From Amorphophallus konjac (lineage: Eukaryota > Streptophyta > Magnoliopsida > Alismatales > Araceae), in contig CM040121.1 in NCBI GenBank assembly GCA_022559845.1, positions 342,338,243 through 342,402,242 on the forward strand: DNA of 64,000 nucleotides. Direction: 5' to 3'. Made by a program: the position numbers and the translations under genes. The notes under the pieces are model-generated. The model did no database searches. It worked only from the letters and a program-made list of their open reading frames with translations, and was not told where the DNA came from. Positions 34,300-47,018 of this stretch are shown one piece after another; positions within the stretch are counted from its first letter, which is position 1, and each line of letters starts with the position of its first letter.

Positions 34300-36533
34300 T
34301 GATGTAAAACCAACCTTGGACCTATTTGCAAGCATTCAAGTTTGAGCAGCGGACTCACACTAGCGAGCTCACCCGTATGGCGCACACTAGTACCCGATGG
34401 CGACTAGGCGATGTTGGAGAGGGTCTGAGGCGGGACCTTTAGGCTCCAGTGGTTGGCTAGCTTGGGAAGAACCCCAAATGGGCCTAGGATACCCAAATCA
34501 TGGGCGGCCAACACACCAAGGGTGTGGGTTAAGTGGATGCTCTCACAACTCGCCCGCGGTGGTCACTCAATTTGGTGGTAATTTAAATCGGACACTCTCA
34601 TTCCGCCGACGGAGTAACTAAAGCAATACTAAGCTAAGCAAGTCCATTACAGCAATGAGGGATGTTCAGGAGCTCACCTAGCCGGCGTGAAGACGCCGAC
34701 TCCGGCCGGAGACGGGGGCGAGCGGGGAGGCGAGGGTATGCACCCGCACGCCGCGTCGATTGAAGCTTCAAACCTGTGACTTAATAATGACATGAACTAC
34801 CCTCCATGCAAGGGGGGGGATCTCGGGGTGGGGATTAAGTGAATTACAGCCAAAACTACCTCCACGCAGGGAGGGGCCTTCAGCCGGCCAAGCGGGGTGG
34901 GGAATTATGCAAAGAGGACCGACTTTCCGAGCTCCGCCGGTTCTGCCTTTCTTCTGTATTTCTGGATAGGGGGTCGATGTTGACACTGCCAAAAATTCCA
35001 CCGAGTCAGAACCTGATGAGACTTGCGCCAAAAGCTTGCTAACGGACCAAGGATGATCTCTGAATTTTTGCTGATCCTGGTACAGTAGTTGCTGGCCGGG
35101 GCAGAGTCTGGAACCGGACTGATTGGTTCTGCCTCTGTCTGGTGCAGAACAATGTGGCTGATTGCAGAGGGTGCCACGATCACTACGAAGCTCTGATTGA
35201 GGCGAGACCTGAACCGTTGGAACTGTGGTCAAGTCTTCTTTCTGTTGGCACCGATGGCGAGGTCGGCAGATGTCGGAGAAGACCGGGACGATCAGATGAG
35301 TAGAGGGGTGTCGGTTCTGGCTCTTGTAAACTGACCTGACATACTTGGAGTAGAAAATTTGTAACTTGAGATGTCAATGTCCAAATGCAGCTCTGCTTCT
35401 TGAGGATGAAAGAGGACTTGAGAGGGAAGAATTTTTATGAAGAACGCTTGTTCTGAATCCCAAAAGGTTCGCCGTGGCCGAGCTTCCACTCTCGCTCTGG
35501 CTCTCTGCCTGGGGTCTTCTGCGCAGTCGAGGAAGATCGGCTCCTACGAACAGCTCCGACCTCGGAAGCTGGCAAGACCACCTTTGTTGGAAAGCTAACT
35601 CGCAGACGATTCCAGAAATGTAGGCCTTGTCACCTGAATCTGTGAGGGACGGTCGTGGCTGCCTCTGCAAGTCGCTGCAACTCTGCTGCCTGAAATAGAG
35701 ATAGAATGAGGAGATGTGCAAGGGGAGAGCAAGGGGGAGGGGGGGTGAACTTGGTTTGACCAAGGGGGAGGTGGGGGGCGAATTTGGGAGCTTGGGGGTG
35801 GGGGGAGATGAAAGGGCACAGCCCAAGGGGAGGGAAATTCGAATTTGGGCTTAGGGAAGAGCCCCTTCAACCTTGGGGAGAGGAAGGGGTGCTTAGGAAG
35901 TGGTGTTGGGTAGTTGGGGGTTGGGAAGTGGGGTGTGGATTGGAGGATGCAACCTTGGGTTGGGGGTAGAGTTAAATGAGTGTATGGGGAAGGGGAGAGG
36001 TCTTAATGAGGGGTGAATGGGGAGGAGAGAGAAAATTCCAAAAATTGGGGTGGAGGGAGAGAGAGAGAGGGGGGGACCCCTTAGAGAGAGAGAGAGGGAT
36101 AAAGAGAGAGAGAGATATTGAGAGAGGAAGCTAGAGGGATTTAGAGTTTTTCTGGAATTCAATATTCATGCATTAGTTCTTACAACTGAGAGAGGGGTGG
36201 GGCTATTTATAGACTCCACACTTTTTCTAAGACCAAACTGACCCTGACAACTGACATAATGACCAAATACTCCAAGGGAGGGGCGCCCTTGGGCCTAGCC
36301 CACTATTTGGGCCCAATAGCCTAATGAACCAACATAATGACACACGACTTAGGAAAATGACTTTCTAACCTAGGTACATGACTCAAATAAAGGGAAAATT
36401 ACATGATTAAGACTCAAATAAAAATAAGGAAATTACATGACTTGACTCACTAACACATGAGGAACATAATGGCGTACACCGATGATCAATCCGAGCTTCA
36501 GAAAATATGTAGGGGCAAGAGATGTCCCCATCA
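34300..36533 (-). repeat. TR-GAG 3' LTR (2.23 kb)
   Basis: It matches 39451-41667. The - strand TATA box TATAAATAG lies at 36203-36211, with GA-rich microsatellites at 36055-36115. Relative to this copy, the other LTR lacks about 33 bp near 36255-36290. Proline-rich open frames on both strands come from low-complexity sequence. Confidence 0.92.
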
Positions 36534-36842
36534 TACCCCCGGGGTGGGGAAAACTCGACCCTGTCGAGTATGGGTCCACGGGGGAAGTAGCACACCAAAC
36601 TGCGGCTCTGGGTGATCCACGATCTCCATACTCAACCCGCGACCATAGTCGGGGAACGGCGCTTCAGCTCGACAAAGTGGCTCGGTCATACCATCATGCT
36701 GGCTATGATGTCTTGCTTGCCTAGTATTGCTGCCGTATGCTCACGTCGGGCTCTCGGGCTAATTTGTGGTGGCACTCCGAAGGTGTCTCTCGCAAGGATA
36801 GGTGTAAGCTCAAGGCACTCACTAGGATCCACCGTGGTGCCC

Positions 36843-39392
36843 CTAGAGGGTGCTGGATCCGCCACATGAGAGATGGGGAGAATCCCAAAAACCCTTTTGA
36901 AAGTTCAACCCATAAGCCGGGTTGCCAAAGCCACTCGGAACTTGGCAAGGTCCAAGTCCTCGTGCCCTCAATTTGGAGGTGACCCCAGGGTAGAGCCACT
37001 CCAAAATCATCATCGTCAAGTTACCAACTTGGAGTTTCAAGTGGCGCTCACGAGTTTTTGCTTGCTTATTGTGAATCTCACCGCTTGCTACTTGATATTT
37101 GCTTGGATGCATATGCCATGCTTTATGATGCGGTGGGAGTGGACAATGTATGGTATGTAAAGGTGGTCCGGGGCAGCCAAATGTAGTTCGATCATGCTTT
37201 GATGCCATGAGGACTGTGATAGACTTAGGGGGCCCGAGACATCCATAGATGAACCTTTTATGCATGGGTATGATGAATGTCGGGGGACCCGGACATCCAT
37301 GTATGCTCCTAGCATTCATAAGACCAATGGTGAATTGGGGAGGACCGTTACACCCAAATAGGGACCACTCATGCTTCCTACTTGACATGTGGGTGTTGTG
37401 AATGAATGGACCCGACTTTCTAATCATGCCAAGTGGTGTGTTGTGCCAAGACTCATGCACTCCTATCCTAGAGATGACTTCCATGTGCATGGGTGTGGGG
37501 TGGCCCTTGAGCTTCCACTCGTATGGATCAAAGGGATCTAAGAAGGGAGGCATCATGGGGTGGGACAATTCTTCAATCCCAAGGTTTATGTTGCCTAAGG
37601 TCAATGCTCCCTTGGTGTAACCCGATTCTAGGAAGGGAGGGGTTTGGGTTAATATGGGCGGTAAGGATAGGGTAAGGTGGGTGGTGAATAAGGTGAGTGG
37701 GTTAGATAGAGATCTAGGCTCCCATAGGAAAGGGTCAAAGGGATCATGGTAAAGGTCACCTAGATAGGGGTACTCCATGTCCTCAAGGTCCTCATATGGC
37801 GGGGAGTCACCTTCCTCTAATGAAATGGTTGGGCCGGTGTATGGGGTGGGTTGGTTGGTAAAGGTTCTAGGAATCACAATGGTAGGGGAGTGGACCGGGA
37901 TGGGCTCTTCCACTATGGGGAGAATGAAAATGAGGTCACTAGTGTAGCAACCAATAGTGCAAATCGAGGTGATAGACCCAATGCATGGATGGATGAGGTC
38001 AAGGCTCTTGGGTCGGTCCGCCCCTAGGGTCAACAAAGAAGTCAAGTCTAATTGCCACTCTAGACCTTGGAGGAGATCATCCCAACATTCTACCTCATAG
38101 TAGGATTGGATTGTGGTGTGATAGGAGTGGAAGGGTACAATGGGAAAGTTTTGCTCCATGGGTGGGTAAACATAGGACATGATGGGGTGAATTGGTCTCT
38201 CCTTTAGCCATCTATCTAGGGGCCCATCTATGATTACGGTGCTATTTGTGAAGGCTTGTGGCTCTTGGGGGTCCAAGCTATGTGGAGGGGACATTTGTGA
38301 TTCTTCCTCACCATAGGTATGAACTTGGGTTTCCTCAAGGATGGGGATGGGTTCCGGAATGGTATCTACTCCCATGTGGATGGTTGTGGTCTCCTTTCTC
38401 AAGGAAATGGGAAGGTCTATTGAGGGTGGGGTGATGATGGTTGGTGCATGGTGTACCCGGGGTGGTGGGTAATGGGAAACTTGGTTTTGGATACGGAGGG
38501 GAAGTAGTGGAAGCCTAGGTTGGGGAAAGATTGGTGTAGGAAGTGGGAGGTGGGTTGGGTGAGGGGTTTTGGGTTGATTTGTTTTGGGAGATGTGTCCCT
38601 TTTTGGGGACGATGGTGGGTTTGGGGTGGTGGTCAAGGGGGCTTGTGGGGTACGGGTTTGGTGAGGGGTTTTGGGTTTGGGGGTGGTGGCCATTATGGGC
38701 CTAGGTGGAGGGGTGGACACGGTGTCCACTTGGTTTTGAATGGTGAAGGTTGGATGAGTGGTGGTCATCATGGAGGGAATTGGGTCGGTTAGGGGTCTCT
38801 TGCCCTTGGGATCGTTTGGGGTGGAAGTGGGGGCTAAAGGGGCTTGACTAGTGTAGGTTAGGGAAGGGGGTTTTGGTTGGGGTGTGGGGGCCCTCATGGG
38901 GTTAGGTGGGGAGGTGGAGGCCTTAGACACTTGGGTTCTAGTGGTAAGGGTTTGGACGGGTGGGGTTGGAGGAGTGGGAGTGCCCCTCGAGTTTTGGTAA
39001 CCCGGGTAGGAGGGAGGAGGTCGGGGAGTGTAGACTTTTCTAAGTTCGGCTTTCATGTTCTCCCATGTGTTAATATGCTCTAGCCTCATAACCCTCCTAA
39101 ATTGTTCAATGAACTTCCACCTATCCTCGGCATGGTACACAAGTCGACTCTTGGCAAGGTAGATTCTCATGGGTTCAGTCATTGGATTCCTCTTAAAGTA
39201 TTTGTCCATGTTTTCCTCCCACTCTAAATATGCACTAGGGTGGTATCCATTAAAGATAAGGTCCTCAAATAGGACTATGCCCAAAGGGGTGTCAATCGGA
39301 CCATTGCGGAGGGCCGAGTGAGATAGATGTGACTTACATGAAGTAGCCATGCTAGTGGACAAAAGAGATGCAACCGAAGACTCTAAATGCAT
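36843..39392 (-). CDS. gag: TR-GAG Gag-like protein, intact 849 codons
   Basis: This is an uninterrupted frame from the ATG at 39392. Residues about 50-130 (YLEWEENMDKYF, YHAEDRWKFIEQFRR) resemble the core of plant retrotransposon Gag proteins. A Pro/Thr-rich region follows (about 130-360). Further on there are four GCxGPP repeats about 20 residues apart (around 37350-37160). No CCHC knuckle, protease or RT is seen. It would form the particle that packages the element's RNA. The lack of any stop, when every neighbouring element is broken, points to a recent insertion or to selection on Gag. The Gag call is from recognition. Confidence 0.8.
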   Translation of the reverse strand: MHLESSVASLLSTSMATSCKSHLSHSALRNGPIDTPLGIVLFEDLIFNGYHPSAYLEWEENMDKYFKRNPMTEPMRIYLAKSRLVYHAEDRWKFIEQFRRVMRLEHINTWENMKAELRKVYTPRPPPSYPGYQNSRGTPTPPTPPVQTLTTRTQVSKASTSPPNPMRAPTPQPKPPSLTYTSQAPLAPTSTPNDPKGKRPLTDPIPSMMTTTHPTFTIQNQVDTVSTPPPRPIMATTPKPKTPHQTRTPQAPLTTTPNPPSSPKRDTSPKTNQPKTPHPTHLPLPTPIFPQPRLPLLPLRIQNQVSHYPPPRVHHAPTIITPPSIDLPISLRKETTTIHMGVDTIPEPIPILEETQVHTYGEEESQMSPPHSLDPQEPQAFTNSTVIIDGPLDRWLKERPIHPIMSYVYPPMEQNFPIVPFHSYHTTIQSYYEVECWDDLLQGLEWQLDLTSLLTLGADRPKSLDLIHPCIGSITSICTIGCYTSDLIFILPIVEEPIPVHSPTIVIPRTFTNQPTPYTGPTISLEEGDSPPYEDLEDMEYPYLGDLYHDPFDPFLWEPRSLSNPLTLFTTHLTLSLPPILTQTPPFLESGYTKGALTLGNINLGIEELSHPMMPPFLDPFDPYEWKLKGHPTPMHMEVISRIGVHESWHNTPLGMIRKSGPFIHNTHMSSRKHEWSLFGCNGPPQFTIGLMNARSIHGCPGPPTFIIPMHKRFIYGCLGPPKSITVLMASKHDRTTFGCPGPPLHTIHCPLPPHHKAWHMHPSKYQVASGEIHNKQAKTRERHLKLQVGNLTMMILEWLYPGVTSKLRARGLGPCQVPSGFGNPAYGLNFQKGFWDSPHLSCGGSSTL

Positions 39393-39436
39393 AGACACGC
39401 CCTAGGACCAACTTGATAGAGACAAGTTGTGAACTT

Positions 39437-39448
39437 GCTCTGATACCA
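39437..39448 (-). promoter_or_regulatory. TR-GAG primer binding site (initiator tRNA-Met)
   Basis: The - strand reads TGGTATCAGAGC two bases after the 5' LTR. Confidence 0.92.
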
Positions 39449-39450
39449 CT

Positions 39451-41667
39451 TGATGTAAAACCACCCTTGGACCTATTTGCAAGCATTCAAGTTTGAGTAG
39501 CGGACTCACACTAGCGAGCTCACCCGTATGGCGCACACTAGTACTCGATGGCGACTAGGCGATGTTGGAGAGGGTCCGAGGCGGGACCTTTAGGCTCCAG
39601 TGGTTGGCTAGCTTGGGAAGAACCTCAAATGGACCTAGGATACACAAATCATGGGCGGCCAACACACCAAGGGTGTGGGTTAAGTGGATGCTCTCACAAC
39701 TCGCCCGCGGTGGTCACTCAATTTGGTGGCAATTTAAATCAGACACTCTCATTCCGCCGACGGAGTAACTAAAGCAATACTAAGCTAAGCAAGTCCATTA
39801 CAGCAATGAGGGATGTTCAGGAGCTCACCTAGCCGACGTGAAGACGCCGACTCCGGCCGGAGACGGGGGCGAGCGGGGAGGCGAGGGTATGCACCCGCAC
39901 GCCGCGTCAATTGAAGCTTCAAACCTGCGACTTAATAATGACATGAACTACACCCCATGCAAGGGGGGGATTCTCGGGGTGGGGATTAAGTGAATTACAG
40001 CCAAAACTACCTCCACGCAAGGAGGGGCCTTCAGCCGGCCAAGCGGGGTGGGGAATTATGCAAAGAGGACCGACTTTCCGAGCTCCGCCGGTTCTGCCTT
40101 TCTTCTGTATTTCTGGACAGGGGGTCAATGTTGACGCTGCCAAAAATTCCACCAAGCTCAGAACCTGATGAGACTTATGCCAAAAACTTGCTAACGGACC
40201 AAGGATGATCTCTGAATTTTTGCTGAGCCTGGTACAGTAGTTGCTGGCCGGGGCAGAGTCTGGAACCGGACTGATCGGTTCTGCCTCTGTCTGGTGCAGA
40301 ACAATGTGGCTGGTTGCAGAGGGTACCACGATCACTACCAAGCTCTGATTGAGACGAGACCTGAACCGTTGGAACCATGGTCGAGTCTTCTTTCTGTCAG
40401 CACCGACGGTAAGGTCGGAAGATGTCGGAGAAGACCGGGACGATCAGATGAGTAGAGAGGTGTCGGTTCTGGCTCTTGTAAACTGACCTGACACACTTGG
40501 AGTAGAAAATTTGTAACTTGAGATGCCAATGTCCAAATTCAGATCTGCTTCTTGAGGATGAAAGAGGACTTGAGAGGGAAGAATTTTTATGAAGAACACT
40601 TGTTCTGAATCCCAAAATGTTCGCCGTGGCCGAGCTTCCACTCTCGCTCTGGCTCTCTGCCTGGGGTCTTCTGCGCAGTCGAGGGAGATCGGCTCCTACG
40701 GACAGCTCCAACCTCGGAAGCTGGCGAGACCACCTTTGTTGGAAAGCTAACTCGCAGACAATTCCAGCAATGTAGGCCTTGTCACCTGAATCTATGAGGG
40801 ACGGTCGTGGCTGCCTCTGCAAGTCGCTGCAACTCTGCTGCCTGAAACAGAGATAGAATGAGGAGATGTGCAAGGGGAGAGCAAGGGGGAGGGGGGGTGA
40901 ACTTGGTTTGACCAAGGGGGAGGTGGGGGGCGAATTTGGGAGCTTGGGGGTGGGGGGAGATGAAAGGGCACAGCCCAAGGGGAGGGAAATTCGAATTTGG
41001 GCTTAGGGAAGATCCCCTTCAACCTTGGGGAGAGGAAGGGGTGCTTAGGAAGTGGTGTTGGGTAGTTGGGGGTTGGGAGGTGGGGTGTGGATTGGAGGAT
41101 GCAACCTTGGGTTGGGGGGAGAGTTAAATGAGTGTATGGGGAAGGGGAGAGGTCTTAATGAGGGGTGAATGGGGAGGAGAGAGAAAATTCCGAAAATTGG
41201 GGTGGAGGGAGAGAGAGAGAGGGGGGGGGGGACCCCGTAGAGAGAGAGAGAGAGAGGGATAAAGAGAGAGATAGATATTGAGAGAGGAAGCTAGAAGGAT
41301 TTAGAGTTTTTCTGGAATTCAATATTCATGCATTAGTTCTTACAAATGAGAGAGGGGTGGGGCTATTTATAGACTCCACACTTTTCCTAAGACCAAACTG
41401 ACCCTGACAACTGAGGGCGCCCTTGGGCCTAGCCCACTATTTGGGCCCAATAGCCTAATGAACCAACATAATGACACACGACTTAGGAAAATGACTTTCT
41501 AACCTAGGTACATGACTCAAATAAAGGGAAAATTACATGATTAAGACTCAAATAAAAATAAGGAAATTACATGACTTGACTCACTAACACATGAAGAACA
41601 TAATGGCGTACACCGATGATCAATCCGAGCTTCAGAAAATGTGGAGGGGCAAGGGATGTCCCCATCA
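39451..41667 (-). repeat. TR-GAG 5' LTR (2.22 kb)
   Basis: It matches 34300-36533. The TATAAATAG box at 41363-41371 (- strand) would start the element's RNA, with U5 extending about 1.9 kb to 39451. GA microsatellites lie at 41205-41280. Confidence 0.92.
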
Positions 41668-44600
41668 GTAGTATAGTCCAAGCCCGTAATCGGCACCATC
41701 TGGTTTACAGCCTCTTCAGGGACCATGCAGTCTTGATCATCTTCCTCGACTGACTCCCCAGTGTAGAATATGGTAGGAGGCTCGCAGAAGCGAGGGACTT
41801 CCATAGTCTTCAGTGGTAGCACCGTCTGGTACTCAAGGCTGACGATGGATTTAAATAAACCCTGCGGCACCTCCACTTGTGTGTACTTTTCTTTGATTTC
41901 TTCATTGATATCATACGGGTGAATGCTAGGAGGGGTGATCCGAGCAAAGTCACCGGCATAAGAGATGTGAGCTACCTCATGCTTTTTGATATAGCCCTTT
42001 GGTGGCGGTGGAGACCAATTTCTTGCCTTCGTCGCCGGCTTCTTCTGGCTGGCCGCAGCCACTTTCTTTTCACCCTTCTGTGACACCTCTGTGTAGTAGG
42101 ATGCATCGAGCATATGACACTCGAATACTTCGAAGGGATGCAGATCTGCAAACACCCTTTCTTCTTTTCCTTCATGGCAGTACTTGATGCACTGATGTAG
42201 CGTGGATGGCACTATCTGATATTCATGCAGCCACGGTCTCCCCAGCAGGGCCTTATATGTGGTGTTGGAGTCGATTACGTAGAATCGTACCACGGTAGTG
42301 AGATCCCCCAATGTGAGGTTAAAATCAGCCACCCCGAGGGGCGTCTCACATTTCTGGTTGAATCCTACAATTTTTATGTCTCTGACCTTGGTAAGCTGCA
42401 GATCAAAGTAATATTTTTGGTAGATGCGGTATGGGAGAATGTTCACGGCAGCCCCGGGATCTATCAGTATCCTGTTCAGTGGCTGACAGTTCAGGGAGCC
42501 CCTCATATACAGCGGTCTGTTATGACTGGAATTCATGATTAGCATATCATCTTCTGTGAATGTGATCGATGGCCCAGAATTCACTTCTGTTAAGAGTGCT
42601 TCATATTGTGCCGGCGACTGCAAGGCATCCACAATCGCTTGGCGGGCTTCTTCACTCAGAGAGAGGATTTCCCAGATGGAGAACCCGGTAGGGAGCTTCT
42701 TCAGCATCTTCATGATTCGACTGCCTACCCGGACATTAGACAGTCTCATTTCTTCTGCCCATCGGGGTCTTGGAGGTTCATGTGGTGCCTGTGGCCTTTG
42801 CTGCCCAGTCCCAGTTTCATTCTCTTCCTCTGTTTCCCGGGAGGCTTCTTCTGTAGCAACAGCCCCTGGCTTTGCTAGAGGGTCACTTCCTTCATTTTCT
42901 TCATGCTGCTTCTGCTTCCTAACTGTAGTCTGCTGGCATTTATTGCTTTTAGCTGGAGCAGTGTGAGCCAATTGCTCATTCTCCAAACTGGACAAGAATT
43001 CCAGGAATGAAGGAGCTTCTTCTTTCTCTTGGTACAAGCTGGCAGGGGGAGGAACCTGGACACCTCGTACCTCTGGTTCTGGGATCTGATAGGGTTGCTC
43101 CCCTCTGAATATAATATTATGATTAGCTGGTGGTGGGTGCCCCCATCTTTTCCCAGAACGTGTTGCATGGGCTGAGGTAGAGGCCTCAGGATGGTTGGCT
43201 TCTAGCGGGGCATTTGATGCTTCAGCCTCATCATCCTCCCCGGGCAAGGAAAAGAGCACTGACAGAGTGTTACACTGTACTGTCATGACTTTCTTTCCCT
43301 TTTTGGACTTGGGCCGTCTCTTCTTCTTCTGGGAATTTGGCTTTGCCAGCTCCTGCCCCCAGAAGGGCTCAGTCACATCTTTTCTTTGTTCTGTCTCTGG
43401 CTGCTCTTCAATTTTCAATTCTTCGAGCTGCTCCCAGAGTATATAGTCTTTTACCAGCAGGTGTTTGGGCTTTTTCTGCTCATATTCATCGAGCTCATTG
43501 ATATACTGATGTAGACGCCTGGCTACAGGACTTACTTCTTTATGTGCGGGTAGGGGAGTTTGTCTCCTCCGGTTGTGAGTAGGGATCCGGAAGACTGGCC
43601 CGGTCTCAGCTGTGTGCCATACTGGCTTTACTGGAGGCGGTTCAGGTCTTGGTGTGACACCTCGAATAATCACCCCGCTGGTGCTGGCTGCGGGAGTTTT
43701 CCTTCTATTCTTTATGGGTTTCGTCTGCCATCCCTCCTGATCCTTCAGTGGGGTGAGGAAACAAGCTTCATAAGTATGCCTAGTACATTCCTCAACGGCT
43801 TCCTTAGGCAGCTGCCGGTAAATTGAGATCATATTGGCGGCCATTTTCCAGGGCGGAGGCTCATGTGGATGAGGCGGCTTTACCTGATAATCTCCCAGCT
43901 GCAGCTCACCCTTTTTAACCATTCCTTCCATGATATCTTTGAAGACATAACAGTCCTCAATTGCGTGCCTCTGCGCACGGTGAAATGGACAGAACAGCGG
44001 ATCATCTTTCTTTGCCGCATCCTCGGGTCTCTTCGGTTCAGGCAATGTTACCTTGTTGAACTTATATGCCCAGTTAAATAGTGATGCCGTCTTATCCTTG
44101 GGAAAAGAGTAAGCCTTTTTCATCTTGTCTCTTAGAGAGACCTTATCTTTTCTTTCTGCTGCACCCTCAGGCGGGGGAGCTTCATCTGCCCCCTTCTTCC
44201 CCTTCTACTGCTCGAAGGTTCTGAAATCGACGGTGTTAGCCTCAGAATGTGATGGTCATCGATCATTAGATTTACCTTTCAACACATTGGGAACATTGGC
44301 GGTTGGACGTTTGGACAAGAACGTCTCAACCTCCGCCACTATATTGTTTAATCGGTCAAATGTTCTGACATCTGCACCGATCATCTTTTCTAGCACCTCT
44401 CTCCTGAGGCTCTGTTTACATATCTGCATTGCATCTTCTTGATGAGGGGGTCTTTTGCATCTCATGGCTAAGTTCCTCCATCTTTTGATGTAGTCTAGTG
44501 CAGTTTCATCTTGCTTCTACCTGGTTGCATATAGCTCTGCTATTGTGATTTTTCTTTCAGTGACATGAAATCTGTCGCGGAATTTTCTCTGCATATCAGG

Positions 44601-47018
44601 CCAATCAACCACCGATCCAGCTGGCAGGCTTGAATACCATTTAAAGGCTAACCCAGTAAGGGATGAGCCAAAGAACTTAAGCAGATAAGCTTCGTCGACT
44701 GCCAGGTCGCCCATGATTGTGGTGTAGTAAGCTATGTGCTCTCTGGGGGAGCCCTGGCCATTAAATTTTTCAAACTTAGGCGGCTTACTGACGCCTGGAG
44801 GTAGTCTCTTAGCAGCATATTAGGGAGGATATGGCACCTTGTACACATCATGGGTACTAACATCATCGCCAGTCTTCTCAAACAGCTTCATCTCCACAAT
44901 TCTTTCAATCATCAGCTTGTGGGCTACGGCTGGATCTATGTCTTCTGGGAAGAAGTGAGCTTGTTGCTGACTATGAGGAGTTGTCATCACAGTGGCGCGC
45001 AAGGTGGGCGCGGTAGGCTGTGTCTGAGACGCAGAGGGCTGAGCTACTGTTTGCTGCAGAACGGGTTGGCTCGGTGCTTTGCCCTTATCAGCCGGGAGAG
45101 GATTAGCTGGAATAGCCGTCTCTGTTGAGCTGGAAGTATGCCCCACAGGCTTGACTTGCTTGGAGACCGGTGTAGCTTCATGTCTCTCATTGAGCTGTCT
45201 TCTGAGAGCATTGATCTCCTACTGGTATCTTCTGAACATCATCTGGATCATGGGATCCAGGGTGGACGGGATCTGTACATCTTCTGAAGTCCCTTCAGCA
45301 TCATCAATGAAGGGATTATCTTCCTCTTCCATTGTTACCACATTAACTGTCATAGTGGTGATCTTGCAGGCCTCATCATCAGTTTTCATCTTATCTTTCG
45401 CCGCTTGGCCTCTTCTTGTGACAGGCCCGGGTCTGGTTGCCAGCCTGAGTAGCTCGTCCGGTTGAGTTGGTAGCATGTCTTGCCCCCTGACAAGTCCAGC
45501 CATGTTACAGGTGAAGATCTGCATCTTTCCATTCTGCCTGTAGACTTTTCTTTTTGCCTGGTCGGGGTATTTGAGTCGGTCAAAGACCGATATTCTTTCT
45601 TCAGGTTCTTCCCCACACAGGTCTTCTTTCCCATATCCGGCCCTGCAGCCTTCCCCATAATCATTGGAATCTATGGAGGAGACTCCGAGCATCACTTCTT
45701 GAAGGGTTTCTTCCTCTTCTTCATCCACGGTGCCCAGGGCACGGGATAATCTTTGCTGACCGAGGGCAGAGTTCCCCAGGTAGTGGAAGTAGTCTTGGAC
45801 TACTTGTTTCATCTCCTCTGGGTTGTGCCTTTGTGGCTCTGGTTGGAGCATCAGCCTTTCCTAGCCTCTTTGTTGATGAGCCAGTCTTGCCACCTGAGCA
45901 TTCAGATGCTTGGCTTTAGAATATCTAAATATATCAGCCTGTCTGGCACAGGCTCTTGGTCTTCTTGGAATGGCAGCAGCGACTGGTTCGCTTGTTCTCA
46001 TTCTTTCTTCTTTCTTAAATCTTATGTCGCCATCCTGGCAGCAGTTGGCAGCAGCATCATAGTTCTTCCTTTGCCATCTTCTGCCCCCAGCCCTGGGATG
46101 GGGGACCGAGAGGTCTTGCTTTTGCTCATATTTTCTGCCCCTCATCCTGGGGCGAACAGTGGTCAGATTTCTTTCTTCATTTTCTTTCTCATCTTTCTTA
46201 CCCCAAGCCCTGGGGTAAACAGCAGCATCATCTCTTATGTCTTTTCCTTCTCTTCTTCTGCTTCCTGCCCTGAAGCGGGCAACAGCATCCTCGGTAGCTT
46301 TCCCCTCATCTTGAGTTGGGGCCCAGCTCTGAATCTTCTTTGGTCACCAGACCTGTTTATATATTGCTGGCTTGGGCGCCAGCGGCTTCCTCTCATCAGT
46401 TTCCCAGTTGGCCCTCCTGGTGGCCAGAATTTGGAACTTGTTGTCGATCTAGACGGTCGGGACAATCCTGTCCGGCCGAACTTCTCTCGGGCGACCGTTG
46501 AGGTTCACCCTAACGTCACCCATCATCATCGTCTTCCCAGAATTTGAAAGACGACGGTCGGCAGCAGCATACCGGCTCCTCCGGTTAGTTCTTTTCTTCA
46601 TTTGGGCAGCAGCGGGGACCGTGTCCCTCCTTTGAACATGATGAACATAGCAGGCGACGGCTGTCGAGGTCGTCCTCTCTGGTAAGCTACCCTTGTTATC
46701 AGCAGTCTTCATCGAGGCACTTGCAGCAGTGCCTTGCTCATTGTTGTCGACCTGCAGAAGGTCGGTGAAGACGAGGCCCAGGCAGTTGGGCAGCCCGACA
46801 GTAGGGGGCATCGACCCGAATGACAGCGGTACCGCCAGGTAACCCTCTCGGACATGCACATCGATCGGTTGTTGGTCGAAGCATACGGACATGATTCCAG
46901 TAGTCATTGTAGCTTCCCGAAAATAAGGAAAGCGCACAGAATCAGAAATTTGAGGGGGGCCCGCTGGGCCTCCTATTTTTGGCGTAGAGATGAAGGGAGA
47001 CTCGGTCCCACCGGGCAT
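41668..47018 (-). pseudogene. gag: Tat gag leader, gag and protease
   Basis: A single frame starts just past the primer site and is broken only by stops, at 46449, 46344, 45861, 45219, 44820, 44517, 44256 and 44205. The first 190 codons (47018-46449) are an N-terminal leader of unknown function, followed by a charged region. The Gag core lies at about 44780-44400 (YLLKFFGSSLTGLAFKWYSSLP, then KFRDRFH), typical of Tat/Athila Gag. A Pro-rich region follows, then an aspartic protease with LIDPGAAVNILP (42450-42461), where DPGA stands in place of the common DTGA/DSGA. The frame ends at the TR-GAG insertion and resumes at 34294. Confidence 0.9.

Larger units (their letters stand above)
34300..41667 (-). 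mobile_element. Gag-only LTR retrotransposon (TR-GAG type)
   Basis: Ends are TGATGTAAAACC...TGTCCCCATCA, flanked by GTAGT (34295-34299 and 41668-41672). LTRs of 2.2 kb surround 2.9 kb of internal DNA. That DNA has an initiator-Met primer site (39437-39448) and a single long gag frame. No enzyme domain is present, so it depends on a partner for reverse transcription and integration. It interrupts Tat just after the protease. Confidence 0.93.

Noticed and set aside
35374..35870. Proline/serine-rich frames in the TR-GAG LTRs (also 40397-41022)
   Set aside because: They come from low-complexity G/C-rich sequence, occur on overlapping frames and are not consistent with a Gag or enzyme.
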